From NCBI GenBank assembly GCA_031308135.1, contig JAHLJT010000631.1, positions 148,620,580 to 148,684,579 of the forward strand: 64,000 bases of DNA, given 5' to 3'. Of the stretch, positions 9,792 to 20,158 are shown one piece after another; positions within the stretch are counted from its first letter, which is position 1, and each line of letters begins with the position of its first letter. The stretch is from Acheta domesticus. Lineage: Eukaryota > Arthropoda > Insecta > Orthoptera > Gryllidae. The notes under the pieces are model-generated. The model did not search any database and had not been told where the DNA came from. It saw nothing but the letters and a program-made list of their open reading frames with translations. A program made the translations under genes and the position numbers.

Positions 9792-10061
9792 GTAAATCGT
9801 GCCTGTCATTTAATCCGTGGGCAACTAAAAGTATTTGGTTATGGTTTTTCGATCACTATTGTGAAGTTGTATCCTTAATTTCTTGGAATTTTGCACATTT
9901 TTTTAAAAACAATTGATATCAACTCAAGAGCATATTTGACGGAAGTATCTTTACCCGTTATATTGCAGATAGTTCAAGCAGAAATTATCTTTGGAGGAAT
10001 TCAAAAGATCTTAGAGCTACTATGTTGTATATGATTATATCCATTGTGTAGTTAATGGGAA

Positions 10062-10700
10062 TTGGCCCAATAAATAAAATTTATGTCAGTTAGCCGACGT
10101 TTCGGAGTTATATTTCTCATCCTCAGAGCTGAATACATTTACAACACAGATGGGTGTATAAACACTAATTACACTAAACAATGTGTAAACACTAATTATA
10201 ATCAAGTAAGTGTGCTGAAAGCACACATTTCCAATCACAAATTGTATGTTCTATGTATATAAATACACTTCCAAAATTAAACATAAAAAAATTAAAATGC
10301 AATTGAAATATTCCCTGCTTGAGAGTAAAAAATCACACAACCAGCTCTTGTGGCTCTGAGTATTGGAAAAATTATGAATATGGTTGTGTAATTTTCTACA
10401 CCCCAGCAAGGTATGTTTTGATTGCATTTTAATTAATTTTTTTTAATGTTTAATTTTGTAATTGTATTTATATATATAAAACAAACAATTTGTGATTTGT
10501 AATGTGTGCTTCCACCTTACTTGATTGTATTTAGTGGTTACACATTGTGTAGTCGTGTTTCTACATTGTGTAATTAGTGTGCCATAGTGTAATTAGTGTT
10601 TACACTTTTAACCATGTTGTAAATGTATTCAGCCATGAGGATGGAGAAATAAAACACCAAAACATCAGCTAACTAAAATAAATTTCATTTATTGGACCAA
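10062..10700. mobile_element. Large foldback element, about 640 bp
   Basis: Two imperfect inverted arms of about 300 bp start TTGGCCCAATAAAT (left) and end ATTTATTGGACCAA (right), with a small loop near 10350. The arms share the block AGTTAGCYGAYGTTTYGG, then CATCCTCA, then GCTGAATACATTTACAACA. There is no open frame of note. The terminal dinucleotides and target duplication are unclear. It sits in TMEM242 intron 1. Confidence 0.8.
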
Positions 10701-13000
10701 TACGTATGAACTACGCAATGGATTCCACTACAGATGGCCATGAAATACAGCAGATATATGGTTATATCAGTTTTGTGTTGTTGCAATCCAATTTACTTTG
10801 TAGTTACATTTCCTTTATATTCATGTGGTGCACATTTACTTTGCAAGTGGAAAATTACTTGTTTAGTAAGCAAGTACGTTGGTCAATTATTAAATAAAAG
10901 CCTGTTACATGCCCATGTTTCTTTATTAGACTTCCATCAGAACGTGGAATTTATTGTTGATGTTATTTCACAGCTTTTTACTTTCTTTCTCCTTCCCAGT
11001 ATTCATTAATAATACAGTTCACTATACATGACTCACAATAGCTGTGTTCTAATATTATTAATAAATTTCCAACCCAAATGTAGAGGTGAAACTTAGGTTT
11101 TTGAAGCTTGGTTTTACTTTTAAAATAGACCTAACTTCCAGGCATACTCTAACACATTTACAAAAGAGATAAAGAAGAAATAATATTTGTGAACTTGGCT
11201 TGTGTATTTAAGCATTTTCAGTAATAGACATTTTTTTAAATATTCACTATAATTTTAAAAATTATATTCTGAAGCAAATTCAAAGTTTCAATTGATAATA
11301 TGTGTTTCCAAAATCTTAAAGAATCGTAAGCCAAAGCAATTTAATATCAAAAAAAAGTAATTTTCATCTTCAACACATGATTTTGTTTTTAATAAATTGA
11401 GAGGTTATTCTATTATAACTTGCATTTCATATGCAAGAAAAAATAACTTTTTAAATTTAATTTATTGTATTAGAGATTGGAAATGCTTAAATGACTTGCA
11501 GACTGAAGAATAGATTGTCCTCTTCAAGATTAATGAATCAAATCTTGAAAAGTATGATAATCCATTTCGCTGTGTGGACTTATTGTATGATTTCCAGTCC
11601 TTAAAGTAATAAATTAAATGTAAAGTGATTTCTTTTTTTTCAAATGTAATGTAAGTTCCCGAGAAATTAAACTGGGCCAAATGATTTGTGCTGCATCTTT
11701 TTTGTCGAAGTTTGGCTATAGAATTTATATTTGCTTTTGGCGTAGAATGTGAAACCAAGTTTTGAATGAACTGTAAGAAGAAAGGAAATTGCACAAGATT
11801 CGTAAAGTGACCAATATTGTGGACAGTCAGTGTGAATGTTACGTGTACAATACAAATGGGTATGTTTGTTTAATTACTGATGTAATGTGTTACTTAGTAA
11901 GTTAGGTGATTTTTTTGTTGCTTTTTTTAATAGTGACTTAAATTTGAGAATGAACATATGAGCATATCATGAGATGTTAATTAAGTACCAATGTGCCCTT
12001 GCCTTATTCAGATTTGTTTCTGTTGACTTATTAATGCTCCCAATTTACATTTGAAATTATATTTACAAATGTAATAAATGAACTTGCCTTAAAAGGATAT
12101 TTTTGAATCAGATGATATTATAACTAAGTAATGATAGATTTTGCACCTCAAATGGAAAACTAACACAACTGCATGTTTTTCAGTATAAAGCCATTTCAAA
12201 TGAGTCTTGTAAATTATGCTAGGCACTTAGTGATTCTGTTTTAACATGCATTTGTTTTTAGAAGACATCTCGTGAGTCAGTTGTGCACTAGTGTTTTTGT
12301 GTGATCTGCAGTCTTCAATAGTAAACTATCATACGTGAACATTTTAACAAATGCTGGCCCATTAGAAAAACATGCCACAAGTGGCAGGTCAGTCATTTAT
12401 GTCAATGAAATTGGAAAGTGTTAGACTTTTTTTCTTTTCAGGAAAGAGATATAAAACTTATTTGTTCGTTAATATAATGAAATTTAGGAGACAGGTAGCA
12501 TGTAAACGAACAGATAGAATAATAATAAAATAGTGGCAGTAGGAATAAAATGAGGAGGGAAAAAACATTTTTTTCTACTTCTGAAAAATTCACACTACCA
12601 AAACATTTTTGTAGTGTGATATGATAAACATATTTGTCGAATATCGTCAATTGTTCAGATGCTTTTCCCTTTCCACAGGCCTTGGATATGCATGCTAACC
12701 TTTAAATACAAAATTTACATGTTAAACAATAACTAAAAGCTGAAGTCTTTGTGGTTGTGATCTGTGATTCAGATTTGCAGCTTGTAAAGGACACAAGGCA
12801 ACTGCTTGGCGTAATATGATTCATAATTTGGTGAAATTTCCCTCTAAATTTATTTTGCAGCCCAAAATAAAACAATATACTAAAAACTGTTAAATAACTA
12901 AAAACTATAAATGAAGTTGATGTTGAATATTAAAGCTAGACCATTAAGGTGTGAGGGTGTGAAATACTACTTTCAATCTTTCTCTTCATTTTTCTTTCTC
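10701..13000. other. AT-rich intronic DNA, no feature recognised
   Basis: About 2.3 kb of low-complexity AT-rich sequence. Open frames of up to 110 codons show no recognisable domain and low-complexity residue use. It is treated as intron 1 of TMEM242. Confidence 0.5.
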
Positions 13001-13349
13001 GTACTCTTTCTAATATAGCGAAAGTTATGTAATGCTGCGGGAAGTCAATTTTGAGCTTTCAACGGAAATACACGTTTCGGGGTCCCGTGTTAACGGAAAA
13101 TTGTTTCTTTTTTTCCAAAGCGTCTGTCTGTCTCTCTCTGTCTATTTTTTTGTTTTGTTTATGGGAACGAGGAAACCTCTTATAGCCACCACGATATAAC
13201 TTCGTGGTAGTGTAGGAGCCCCAGCCGGTTTACGCACTAAAACCGCCACCCTTGTTCAGACCATCCTCCCCCTGCGGAACCGCCGTTAGGCGTTACTTCT
13301 CTGAGGGCGGTCTTAGCTGCAGCTCTTCGCCATTTTGTAACTTCACATG

Positions 13350-16270
13350 TCATTTCTTTCGTCTTCTCCCTTTTTTTGTCATAATCGTGATAATATATTC
13401 TTCAATCTGCGACCATTTTGTTTCATTTTCGAGCATTTGAGATACCATTGTTTCATGTGTCAATTGGGCTTCTAACTTAGACTCTAGAGTTTGCCTTTCA
13501 CTTCTCCAGGTCTCGCACTCAAAAAGGGTATGCTCTGCATCATCTCTCTGATTGTGGCAGTACTGCACCTCGCATCCTGGCAGTATCCGAAGCGGTGTAG
13601 ATAATAATTAAAATTACCATGTCCACTAATTGCCTATGTTACGCAGAATTTCAGCTGCCTGTGTGTCTTGTCGATCCATTTATTTAATCCTGGAATTAGT
13701 TTATGTGTCCACCTTCCTGTTTCTTCATTGTCCCAGCGCCTTTGCCAGCTTCTCATGAGCTTCTCCCTGGCAATTTTTTTACCTCTTTCGTTGCTTTTCG
13801 TTCCATGCCATCTTGTTTCAGTGTATTGAATACTTCTGTTCTTTCGAGAGCTATGAGGTTATTTGGTGGGATTCCTGCTAGGACCAACACTGCGCTCTGC
13901 GAGACCGTCCTATACGCCGAGATTACTCGGATCGCGCTGGCTCTCTGAACAGAGTACATTTTTCCCCCAGCTCTGTATCTCCAGACTGCCCACACCGGTG
14001 CCACGTATAGCAGTTTGGCGTGGACGACGTTGGAGAGAAGTCTCCTCTTAAGGTGTTTCGGCCCTCCGATGTTTGGCATCAGTAGTGCGAGTCCACTTCC
14101 AACTCTTGCTGCTTTCTGAACCATGTGGTTCAGACGATTCAGTTATGGCGTGTACCCGGAAGTTGATTTTCGAGTCAATCTCAACTCCCAGGTACGTTAG
14201 ACTGTTCTTCCATGGAATTTCCGTGCCTGTAACGATGAGGTTTGGTATATTTTCTCCTGTCTGTGACGAGTACGGCTTCGGTTTTCTCCGTTGCCATTTG
14301 AAGACTCCTGTCTAGCCATCTCCTGACTCTATCTAGGCTGTCATTTATTATGATCTGCATTTCCTCTGCCGTCTCCGATTGACTGACGATGATTGCGTCA
14401 ATTGCGAAGCCTACCAACTGGATCCCTTTTGGGAGGCTCATTTCGAGGAACTCATCATATAAAACGTTCCACAGAAGTGGCTCGATTTTCGATCCCTGTG
14501 GCACTCCACAGGTCGCTTCCTTCTCTAGCATATTACCTTTGCAGGAATAAAGAATGTCCCTGTATTTGAGGTAGCTGTCAACCATTCTAAGCGGGTAGTC
14601 TGACGTATTTTTCATCTTTAGAGCTTCCAGAATATACTATCTTGCAGAGTTAAATGCATTTCTTATGTCTATAGCGATAAGAGCACAGAAGCCGTTTTTG
14701 CCTCGGGTAGCCACTTTGCCATTTTTGGCTAGTTCCACTACTATTTTGATGGCGTCAATCGTCGACCGGCCTTTACGGAATCCGTATTGCCTTTCTGAGA
14801 GCCCATTTGTTCCTCGTAGATGTTCCTGAAGTCTTTGAAGGAGAAGACCTTCAAGGAGTTTGCCCATATTGTCTAGAAGACGGGTCTGTACGAAGACGTC
14901 TGGTTGAAAGGTTTGTATCCTTTTCTTAGTAGGTTTAGTTTCTGCCGTTTCCATTTTTAGGGAATTCTTTCTTCAAGCATGCATTGAAGACATCAGATAG
15001 GATTTCTGGATATACCTCGATTACTTTTTTTTAGAACTTCATTTGGTATGCCAACGGGACCAGGGGCTTTTCCATTCTTTAATTGCTTTCCCAGATGCTC
15101 CAACTCTAGCCTTGTAAAGAGTAGATCCGTCACTTCACAGTTGTCAAATGTATCTCTTATCCAGTGGTCTTGTTTTGGGAAGAGATCGTTAATGATCTTA
15201 TTGACCCATTCGGGGTCATCTAGTCCAGGGATGTTCTGGGAGATCTTGAATTTGTTTGTTACAATGTTATAAGGCAGGCCCCATGGGTCATTTTGTACCT
15301 CTAGAATTAGACCTCTCCAACACTCTTCTTGTCACCTTCTGATAGCTATTTTAAGCTCCTTCCTTGCGCATTTATAATGCGTTTGAAGTATCGGGTCGCC
15401 ATTTGATCTAGTTGTTTTCTTTCTTGTACAGAGGCATTTCTTCCTTAAGTCTGCGACCAGTACATGGGGGTGTTTTATTTCTTCTCGGCATAGAAGTTTC
15501 ACATGCAGCTACGATTTTCTCATTCAAAGTTTTCAATTTGTTTTCAAGATTGCTTTCGCTTCTCGCCCATTTGAGTTCATCTATCAATTTTATTTCTTTA
15601 AGGAATGCAGTCAGTTTTGATGTGTCTAGCTTACGTGGTATCCAAGGTTGGGCCTTTCCTGATTGCACGTTATGAATTCTTCTGTAATTCCCTTGGCTTT
15701 TTTTCTATGTGGAACTCAATATATTTGTGGTCGCTCAAGGTGTAGTCTTCCAACACTTTCCATTGCTTCACCCGTGTGGCGAGTTTTGGTGTGGGAAGCG
15801 ACAGGTCAATTATAGAACCAGTGTCCAATTTAAGTGTAAATTCATTACCCCTGTTTAGAGCAACTAGATCATTTTGGGCTATGAATTCGGTGACTATGTC
15901 CCCCCTTTTGTCAGATCTAAACTCTCCCCAGTCTGCCGCTTTGGCATTAAAGTCCCCTTGATAAGGATGTTTCCTGTGACAATCCTGACACTTTTCTCTA
16001 AATCATCGATATATTTAGTAAAGTCTGCTTCACTATCGTTGGGCGAGTTGTAGCAGCTGTATATCCGAATTCCTTCTGTCACCACCTCCACCCAGACACA
16101 TCCCGCAACTGTCTCGCAGTAGTTTATGATGCTGAAGGTACTGTTACGAATTGCTATTGCCGCTCGTGTGACGTCCTGGAACCAAGAAACGTTAGTCGGC
16201 TTTCTGTAGAATTCACTGATTAGAAGTATATATCTTTCTCGTTTGCTGTCTGCCTTAACAAGTCTTGTGC
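13350..16270 (-). pseudogene. R1-like ORF2 (endonuclease-RT) remnant
   Basis: Read leftward: an AP-endonuclease part near 16200-15700 (a GDFNA motif broken by a frameshift, then a Ser-Ile-Ile-Asp stretch and SDHKYI), a linker at 15668-15408, and RT fingers at 14954-14637 (ERQYGFRKGRSTIDAI, FCALIAIDIRNAFNSA). RT palm at 14615-14181 has GVPQGSKIEP, and the catalytic FADD position now reads FAID. A thumb region lies at 14124-13753 and a C-terminal Cys-His element (AEHTLFEC) at 13568-13350. The altered catalytic pair and several frameshifts mean it cannot work. Confidence 0.78.
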
Positions 16271-16305
16271 TTGTTTTCCTCTCCCTAGATTAAACTGTAG
16301 AGCTT

Positions 16306-17748
16306 TCACTTCCATTTTCTTTTTTGTTTCTCGAGCTCCTCTTGATATGTTTCGCATTCCTTACTTCCCTGCGTATGACGCGTGTTCTCCTTTGCATTTT
16401 TCTTACATATCACGCAGTCTGGCTCATTTTTGCATTCGCTGGATTTGTGCCCTTGCTTTCCACATCTCCAGCAGGCTCCTTTTCTGTCGGTGCCAGAGGA
16501 GCGTACCGCGATTTGTCCGTAGCCTGCACATTTGTAGCACCGAGTAATTTCTCTTCTTTCTCTTATACTGAAATAGATCCACCCGATTCTGACATTTTTT
16601 TCAAGAGGGTGTCTGCTGTACTCTCCATCATATAGCACAACTGCAGCCCGGGTGTCCCCGTATCTTTTTTGTGGACGGCATTTGATGGGTGTCGTCAGGT
16701 CTTGCTCCGCCAGGGTGGTTTTTATTGCGAATTCCACATCTTCCTCTGTTGTAGTCTCATCCATGTCTCTTATTTCCATCATTTTCATGTTTGTGAGCGT
16801 TTTTACTTCGGCCTTGTCTTTCAGCACTTCCAGGAGTGATTAGCTTAAAGTTTCAGCTTTCTCCTCGTTTTCTAGGACTATGGGAAACTCACCTTGCCTA
16901 GTGTTTTTCGTATTACTGCCACTTCGGCGTTCATCGGGATTTACCGAGCTTCTCATGTGTTTAATGATGTCCGCATATGATGTGCTTTCTTTTGCGGTCT
17001 CCGTGATAGAATTTTTACGCTTATTTTTCGTCTTGGTTTCATTGCTCTTTTCTTTCTTCCTCTTCTTACTCTTCACTTCGATGAACTCTCCTTCATCTGT
17101 TTCCAGATTGTTCCGAGTGAATGCTTCTTGTGTTGTTTCGATAGGTTCACAATCCTCGTGAAACAAGAGCGTGGTTCCCCTGTCGCTTTCAATTGAGCTC
17201 AAAGTTACCGCCCGACCCTCCTCAGGCGGTTTCTCACTTGCACTCGTGGCATTCATTGGGTCGGCACTACCTGCCATTTCCAAGCCGAAGGTCGCCTGGA
17301 AGTCACGTTTCTTCATGATTACTTCCTTCCTAGTGGCCACAAGGCGGTCCATTGCTCTCAGCGCTAGGACCATGTCCTCAATTCACGGTTTTATGAATAT
17401 ACCTAGCGTGTGATACTACATTGTTGATGGATATGAGTATTTTCGCAAGTTCTCGAAAAATACTATCTTCCGATTCTTCGAGCGCGCTATTAAGCCTTTC
17501 CATAAATGAAGAGATGCCTCAAGCGCTCGCTTCTCTGTGTCTCCACCTATTTTCTTTGAGACGGCATCATTTATTGCGGCCTCTTCGTTCTTTGCCATTT
17601 TAAATTTCCCGCGCGGGGTGCTTGACCTTTTTACTGAGGCGCCGCCAGCTTGCTTTAGCATCGGGTTGTGTTTACTCCGTGGTAGCGCTGTTGGCGCGGG
17701 TGGAGTTTCCCATACTCTCCGCCAGGTGTCACTAGCTACTTTGTTCAA
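16306..17748 (-). pseudogene. R1-like ORF1 (Gag) remnant
   Basis: Three consecutive minus-strand pieces (17748-17416, 17373-16840, 16827-16306) in shifted frames form one Gag-like protein. The last piece holds the nucleic-acid-binding region: a degenerate first knuckle (CYKCAGYGQ, with Gln in place of the usual His), then CWRCGKQGHKSSEC and CVICKK. The middle piece is Lys/Glu-rich and resembles the basic spacer of R1/TRAS-type Gag proteins. It binds element RNA in intact relatives. Confidence 0.72.
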
Positions 17749-17760
17749 GCTCGGAAGGTA

Positions 17761-18286
17761 ATGGCGTCGATCACAAAGTCAATTGCACGTTGCGACTTCC
17801 TCACAAAATAATAGCGCTTACGTTGGTTTCCACACTACGCGCACATTTCCAGGAGCACGCTGGCCTCCGTTTCCGTGGGAGCTTCTCAGCTGCTGTCCTA
17901 GAAAAGCAGATATTAGCAAAACCATTTACCCACCAATGGATGGACGTCTTCTTGCCACAACAGGGTTACCAGCTTCTCTATCTATCTTTCTTTCTTTTTT
18001 ACGGGGGAACTGTTGATATCTTCAACAAGACGCTGAGGAGCTGAGAACAAAAACTCCTCAACAGTGTGAGATTTCTACTCACTAAAACCACAAAAATGTG
18101 CCTGGCATTATCCACCCGGGAACCGTAATTATGCATTACTTCAGGGTGGTGTCAGCTATATTACTTTGAGGTAGTAATCAAGTTCAAATCTGATTCCTAT
18201 TTCTTTGGTCTTCCTTTTTCTTGAGGATGGCGGTGATGTATCTATTGCTGACCTCCGTCAAGCTGCAACCCCCACTTAACAGAAAT
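17761..18286. other. Unassigned DNA between R1-like and I-like elements
   Basis: Contains an 84-codon + strand open frame (17790-18044) without a recognisable domain; it may be 5' untranslated sequence of the R1-like element. The end (18261-18296) is one half of a repeat unit that continues at 24060, interrupted by I-like copy A. Confidence 0.4.
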
Positions 18287-18296
18287 TCAAAGTGAA

Positions 18297-18864
18297 ACCC
18301 GCCGAGGTGGGTTGGTCCACGTCCTGACGGGGGGATGCAGAGAAGGCTCTCAAGTGTTCCTTTCTCAATTTTTTTCATCGTCTTGCTTCTCATTTCATGT
18401 CACGTACATTCTTTTCAACCCTTTTTCTTCCTCACTGGCCTTCTCTGTATGCTGAACGCCCACCCATGTGTTTGCCGTGCATGGCGACCCGTGTCGGAGG
18501 GAATGTGTGTCCTGGCGGTTGAGGGGTCTGTTTGTTTCCCAAACACTCACCTTGTGCTACGTTCGGCTTGCACTGAGGGATACGTTGTGTACGTATTTTT
18601 GGGAACATTCTCTATAGGCCTCAGTACGCTTGCTTTGGCCTCGGACTCTTCTAGACGGGCGGTCGGGAGCTAACCCACTCCCGATCAATCGGCTTGGACT
18701 AGGTCTTGTACTGAACTCCAGGGTGAGCGGGGGGATACACGGTGGTGCAGCTCTGTGTTATTCCCCCACTATATCCTCGTGGCAACCCTGGCACTCCGAT
18801 GGAGTGTCCCCTTGTTGGGCTCCGTGGTGGGTGGGGACCACGAGGATGAACCTGATCCATCTTT
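18297..18864 (+). promoter_or_regulatory. 5' leader/internal promoter of I-like element
   Basis: About 570 bp shared by copies A, C (27410-27947) and D (63248-63833). A conserved stem pairs ATCCTCGTGG (near 18773) with CCACGAGGAT (near 18838), shortly before the ORF1 start. Non-LTR elements usually carry a downstream promoter at their 5' end, but the exact elements were not identified. Confidence 0.5.
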
Positions 18865-20151
18865 ATGGAAACTAAACCTTCTCCCCCGCCCTCTTCCGCA
18901 AGGAAGAGGAGATGTCCAGAAAGAACCCTTGATTTGAATAGTTTCTTTTTCAATGAAGAAGATAGACCAAAGGAACCTAGATTCCTCCTCATGGCATGCG
19001 CTGAGGAAGGTAAATCATTTAAAATGGTTAGTGCTGTGCGTTTGGCGCGAGCAATAGAGGAAAAATATGGAAAATTGCAAGCCTTATTGCGTCAAAGGAA
19101 TGGCACCATTCTTTTTGAAGCGCTAACGGATGAACAGATCGATAGAATTATGAAGACGAAGCAGATTGCCGGACTCCAGGTGGAGGTGACCACTCAACCA
19201 ACACTCAATCTTTGTAAGGGAGTGGTCAATCAGGTCGACTTCTCAACAGAGAGCGAGGAAGATCTAGTTGCTTTCTTCAAGTGTCAGGGTGTGACAGATG
19301 TTTATAGAAGTAAGAGGAGGGAGCATGGGCGAGAAATCCTCACTTCCACTCTTATCCTAACATCCAACCTCCCTACTTTGCTCCGGAATATCTCGTGCGG
19401 TTTTTATAACCTCCGCCTGCGACAATATGTTCCCAATCCTTTGCGGTGCTTCAAGTGCCAACGATTCGGCCATACACAACAGCGGTGCATGGCGGATACC
19501 CCAGTGTGCGGTAAGTGTGGGAAACCATCTCACGAACCTGGACCTTGCACCACTACCCCGCATTGCGTAAACTGCGAAGGTGCCCACCCGGCAAATTATA
19601 ATCAATGCCCCACCTTTTTGAAAGAGCGTGATATCCAAAAGATACGAGTCGTGGAAAAAGTGTCTTTCCCTGAAGCCAAACGTCGGTTCCATGCGAGGAA
19701 CCCAGTTGACCTCTCGCGCTCGTTTTCTGCCACTGTGAAAGCGAAATCTCCGAGGGTAGCAGCGGGCTGCCAAACAGAACACGCTGCCCCGCAAGTTGGG
19801 AGTTTTGGTTTCCAAGTGTCACCAGTAGACCTCCCTGGGGATACATCTCCCCTTGAGGGTGGGAGAATAATAATCCCCACAAAATATAAGGTTCACAAAA
19901 AAGTCCAACCAGCACAGTCCACGAAATTGACAACAAAAACTGTATCGACGGAAGTTGACGTCAGACGGACACCAAACCCCAACATAAAAGAACCTTCGAA
20001 GTCGGAACCGACTACAACTTCTGAAACTAGCTCTGAGCGAGCATCCAGCCCCCCTGGCAACGCCCAGGAGGTTTCTGTTTTGGGGGAGACTCCCGTTGGG
20101 GAGGAGTCTCGTGCATCCGGCTCCCAACGTCGGAAGAAAAAAGAAAGCTAA
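18865..20151 (+). CDS. I-like ORF1 protein (Gag-like), intact 428 aa
   Basis: An uninterrupted frame. The N-terminal third has the alternating basic pattern of non-LTR Gag proteins. Residues about 190-260 carry three zinc knuckles: CFKCQRFGHTQQRC, CGKCGKPSHEPGPC and CVNCEGAHPANYNQC. KERDIQKIRVVEKVSFPEAK, typical of the I/Nimb group, follows. The tail is rich in Ser, Thr and Pro and ends in a basic QRRKKKES. It should package element RNA. ORF2 starts 7 bp after the stop, a spacing that suggests reinitiation. This is the only intact ORF1 of the family in the window. Confidence 0.88.
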   Translation: METKPSPPPSSARKRRCPERTLDLNSFFFNEEDRPKEPRFLLMACAEEGKSFKMVSAVRLARAIEEKYGKLQALLRQRNGTILFEALTDEQIDRIMKTKQIAGLQVEVTTQPTLNLCKGVVNQVDFSTESEEDLVAFFKCQGVTDVYRSKRREHGREILTSTLILTSNLPTLLRNISCGFYNLRLRQYVPNPLRCFKCQRFGHTQQRCMADTPVCGKCGKPSHEPGPCTTTPHCVNCEGAHPANYNQCPTFLKERDIQKIRVVEKVSFPEAKRRFHARNPVDLSRSFSATVKAKSPRVAAGCQTEHAAPQVGSFGFQVSPVDLPGDTSPLEGGRIIIPTKYKVHKKVQPAQSTKLTTKTVSTEVDVRRTPNPNIKEPSKSEPTTTSETSSERASSPPGNAQEVSVLGETPVGEESRASGSQRRKKKES

Positions 20152-20158
20152 TTCTACC

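Larger units (their letters stand above)
13240..17760 (-). mobile_element. R1-like non-LTR retrotransposon, decayed
   Basis: Transcribed leftward. The remains of ORF1 (zinc-knuckle Gag) lie at 16306-17748 and those of ORF2 (AP endonuclease, RT, C-terminal Cys-His region) at 13350-16270. Frameshifts and stops break both. The 3' leader on the minus strand contains GGTTTTAGTGCGTAAACCGG, a short stem-loop similar in style to 3' ends of R1-clade elements. No target-site duplication was found. It lies within TMEM242 intron 1, antisense to the gene. Confidence 0.8.

Noticed and set aside
10070..10130. Definite hammerhead ribozyme gene
   Set aside because: The first conserved core is disrupted and no full stem III could be drawn, so it is kept only as a finding.
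11462..11855. Minus-strand open frames in AT-rich intron
   Set aside because: Low-complexity residues, no domain, no conserved context.
17790..18044. 84-codon + strand gene between R1-like and I-like elements
   Set aside because: No recognisable domain, no splice or start context support. Possibly 5' untranslated element sequence.
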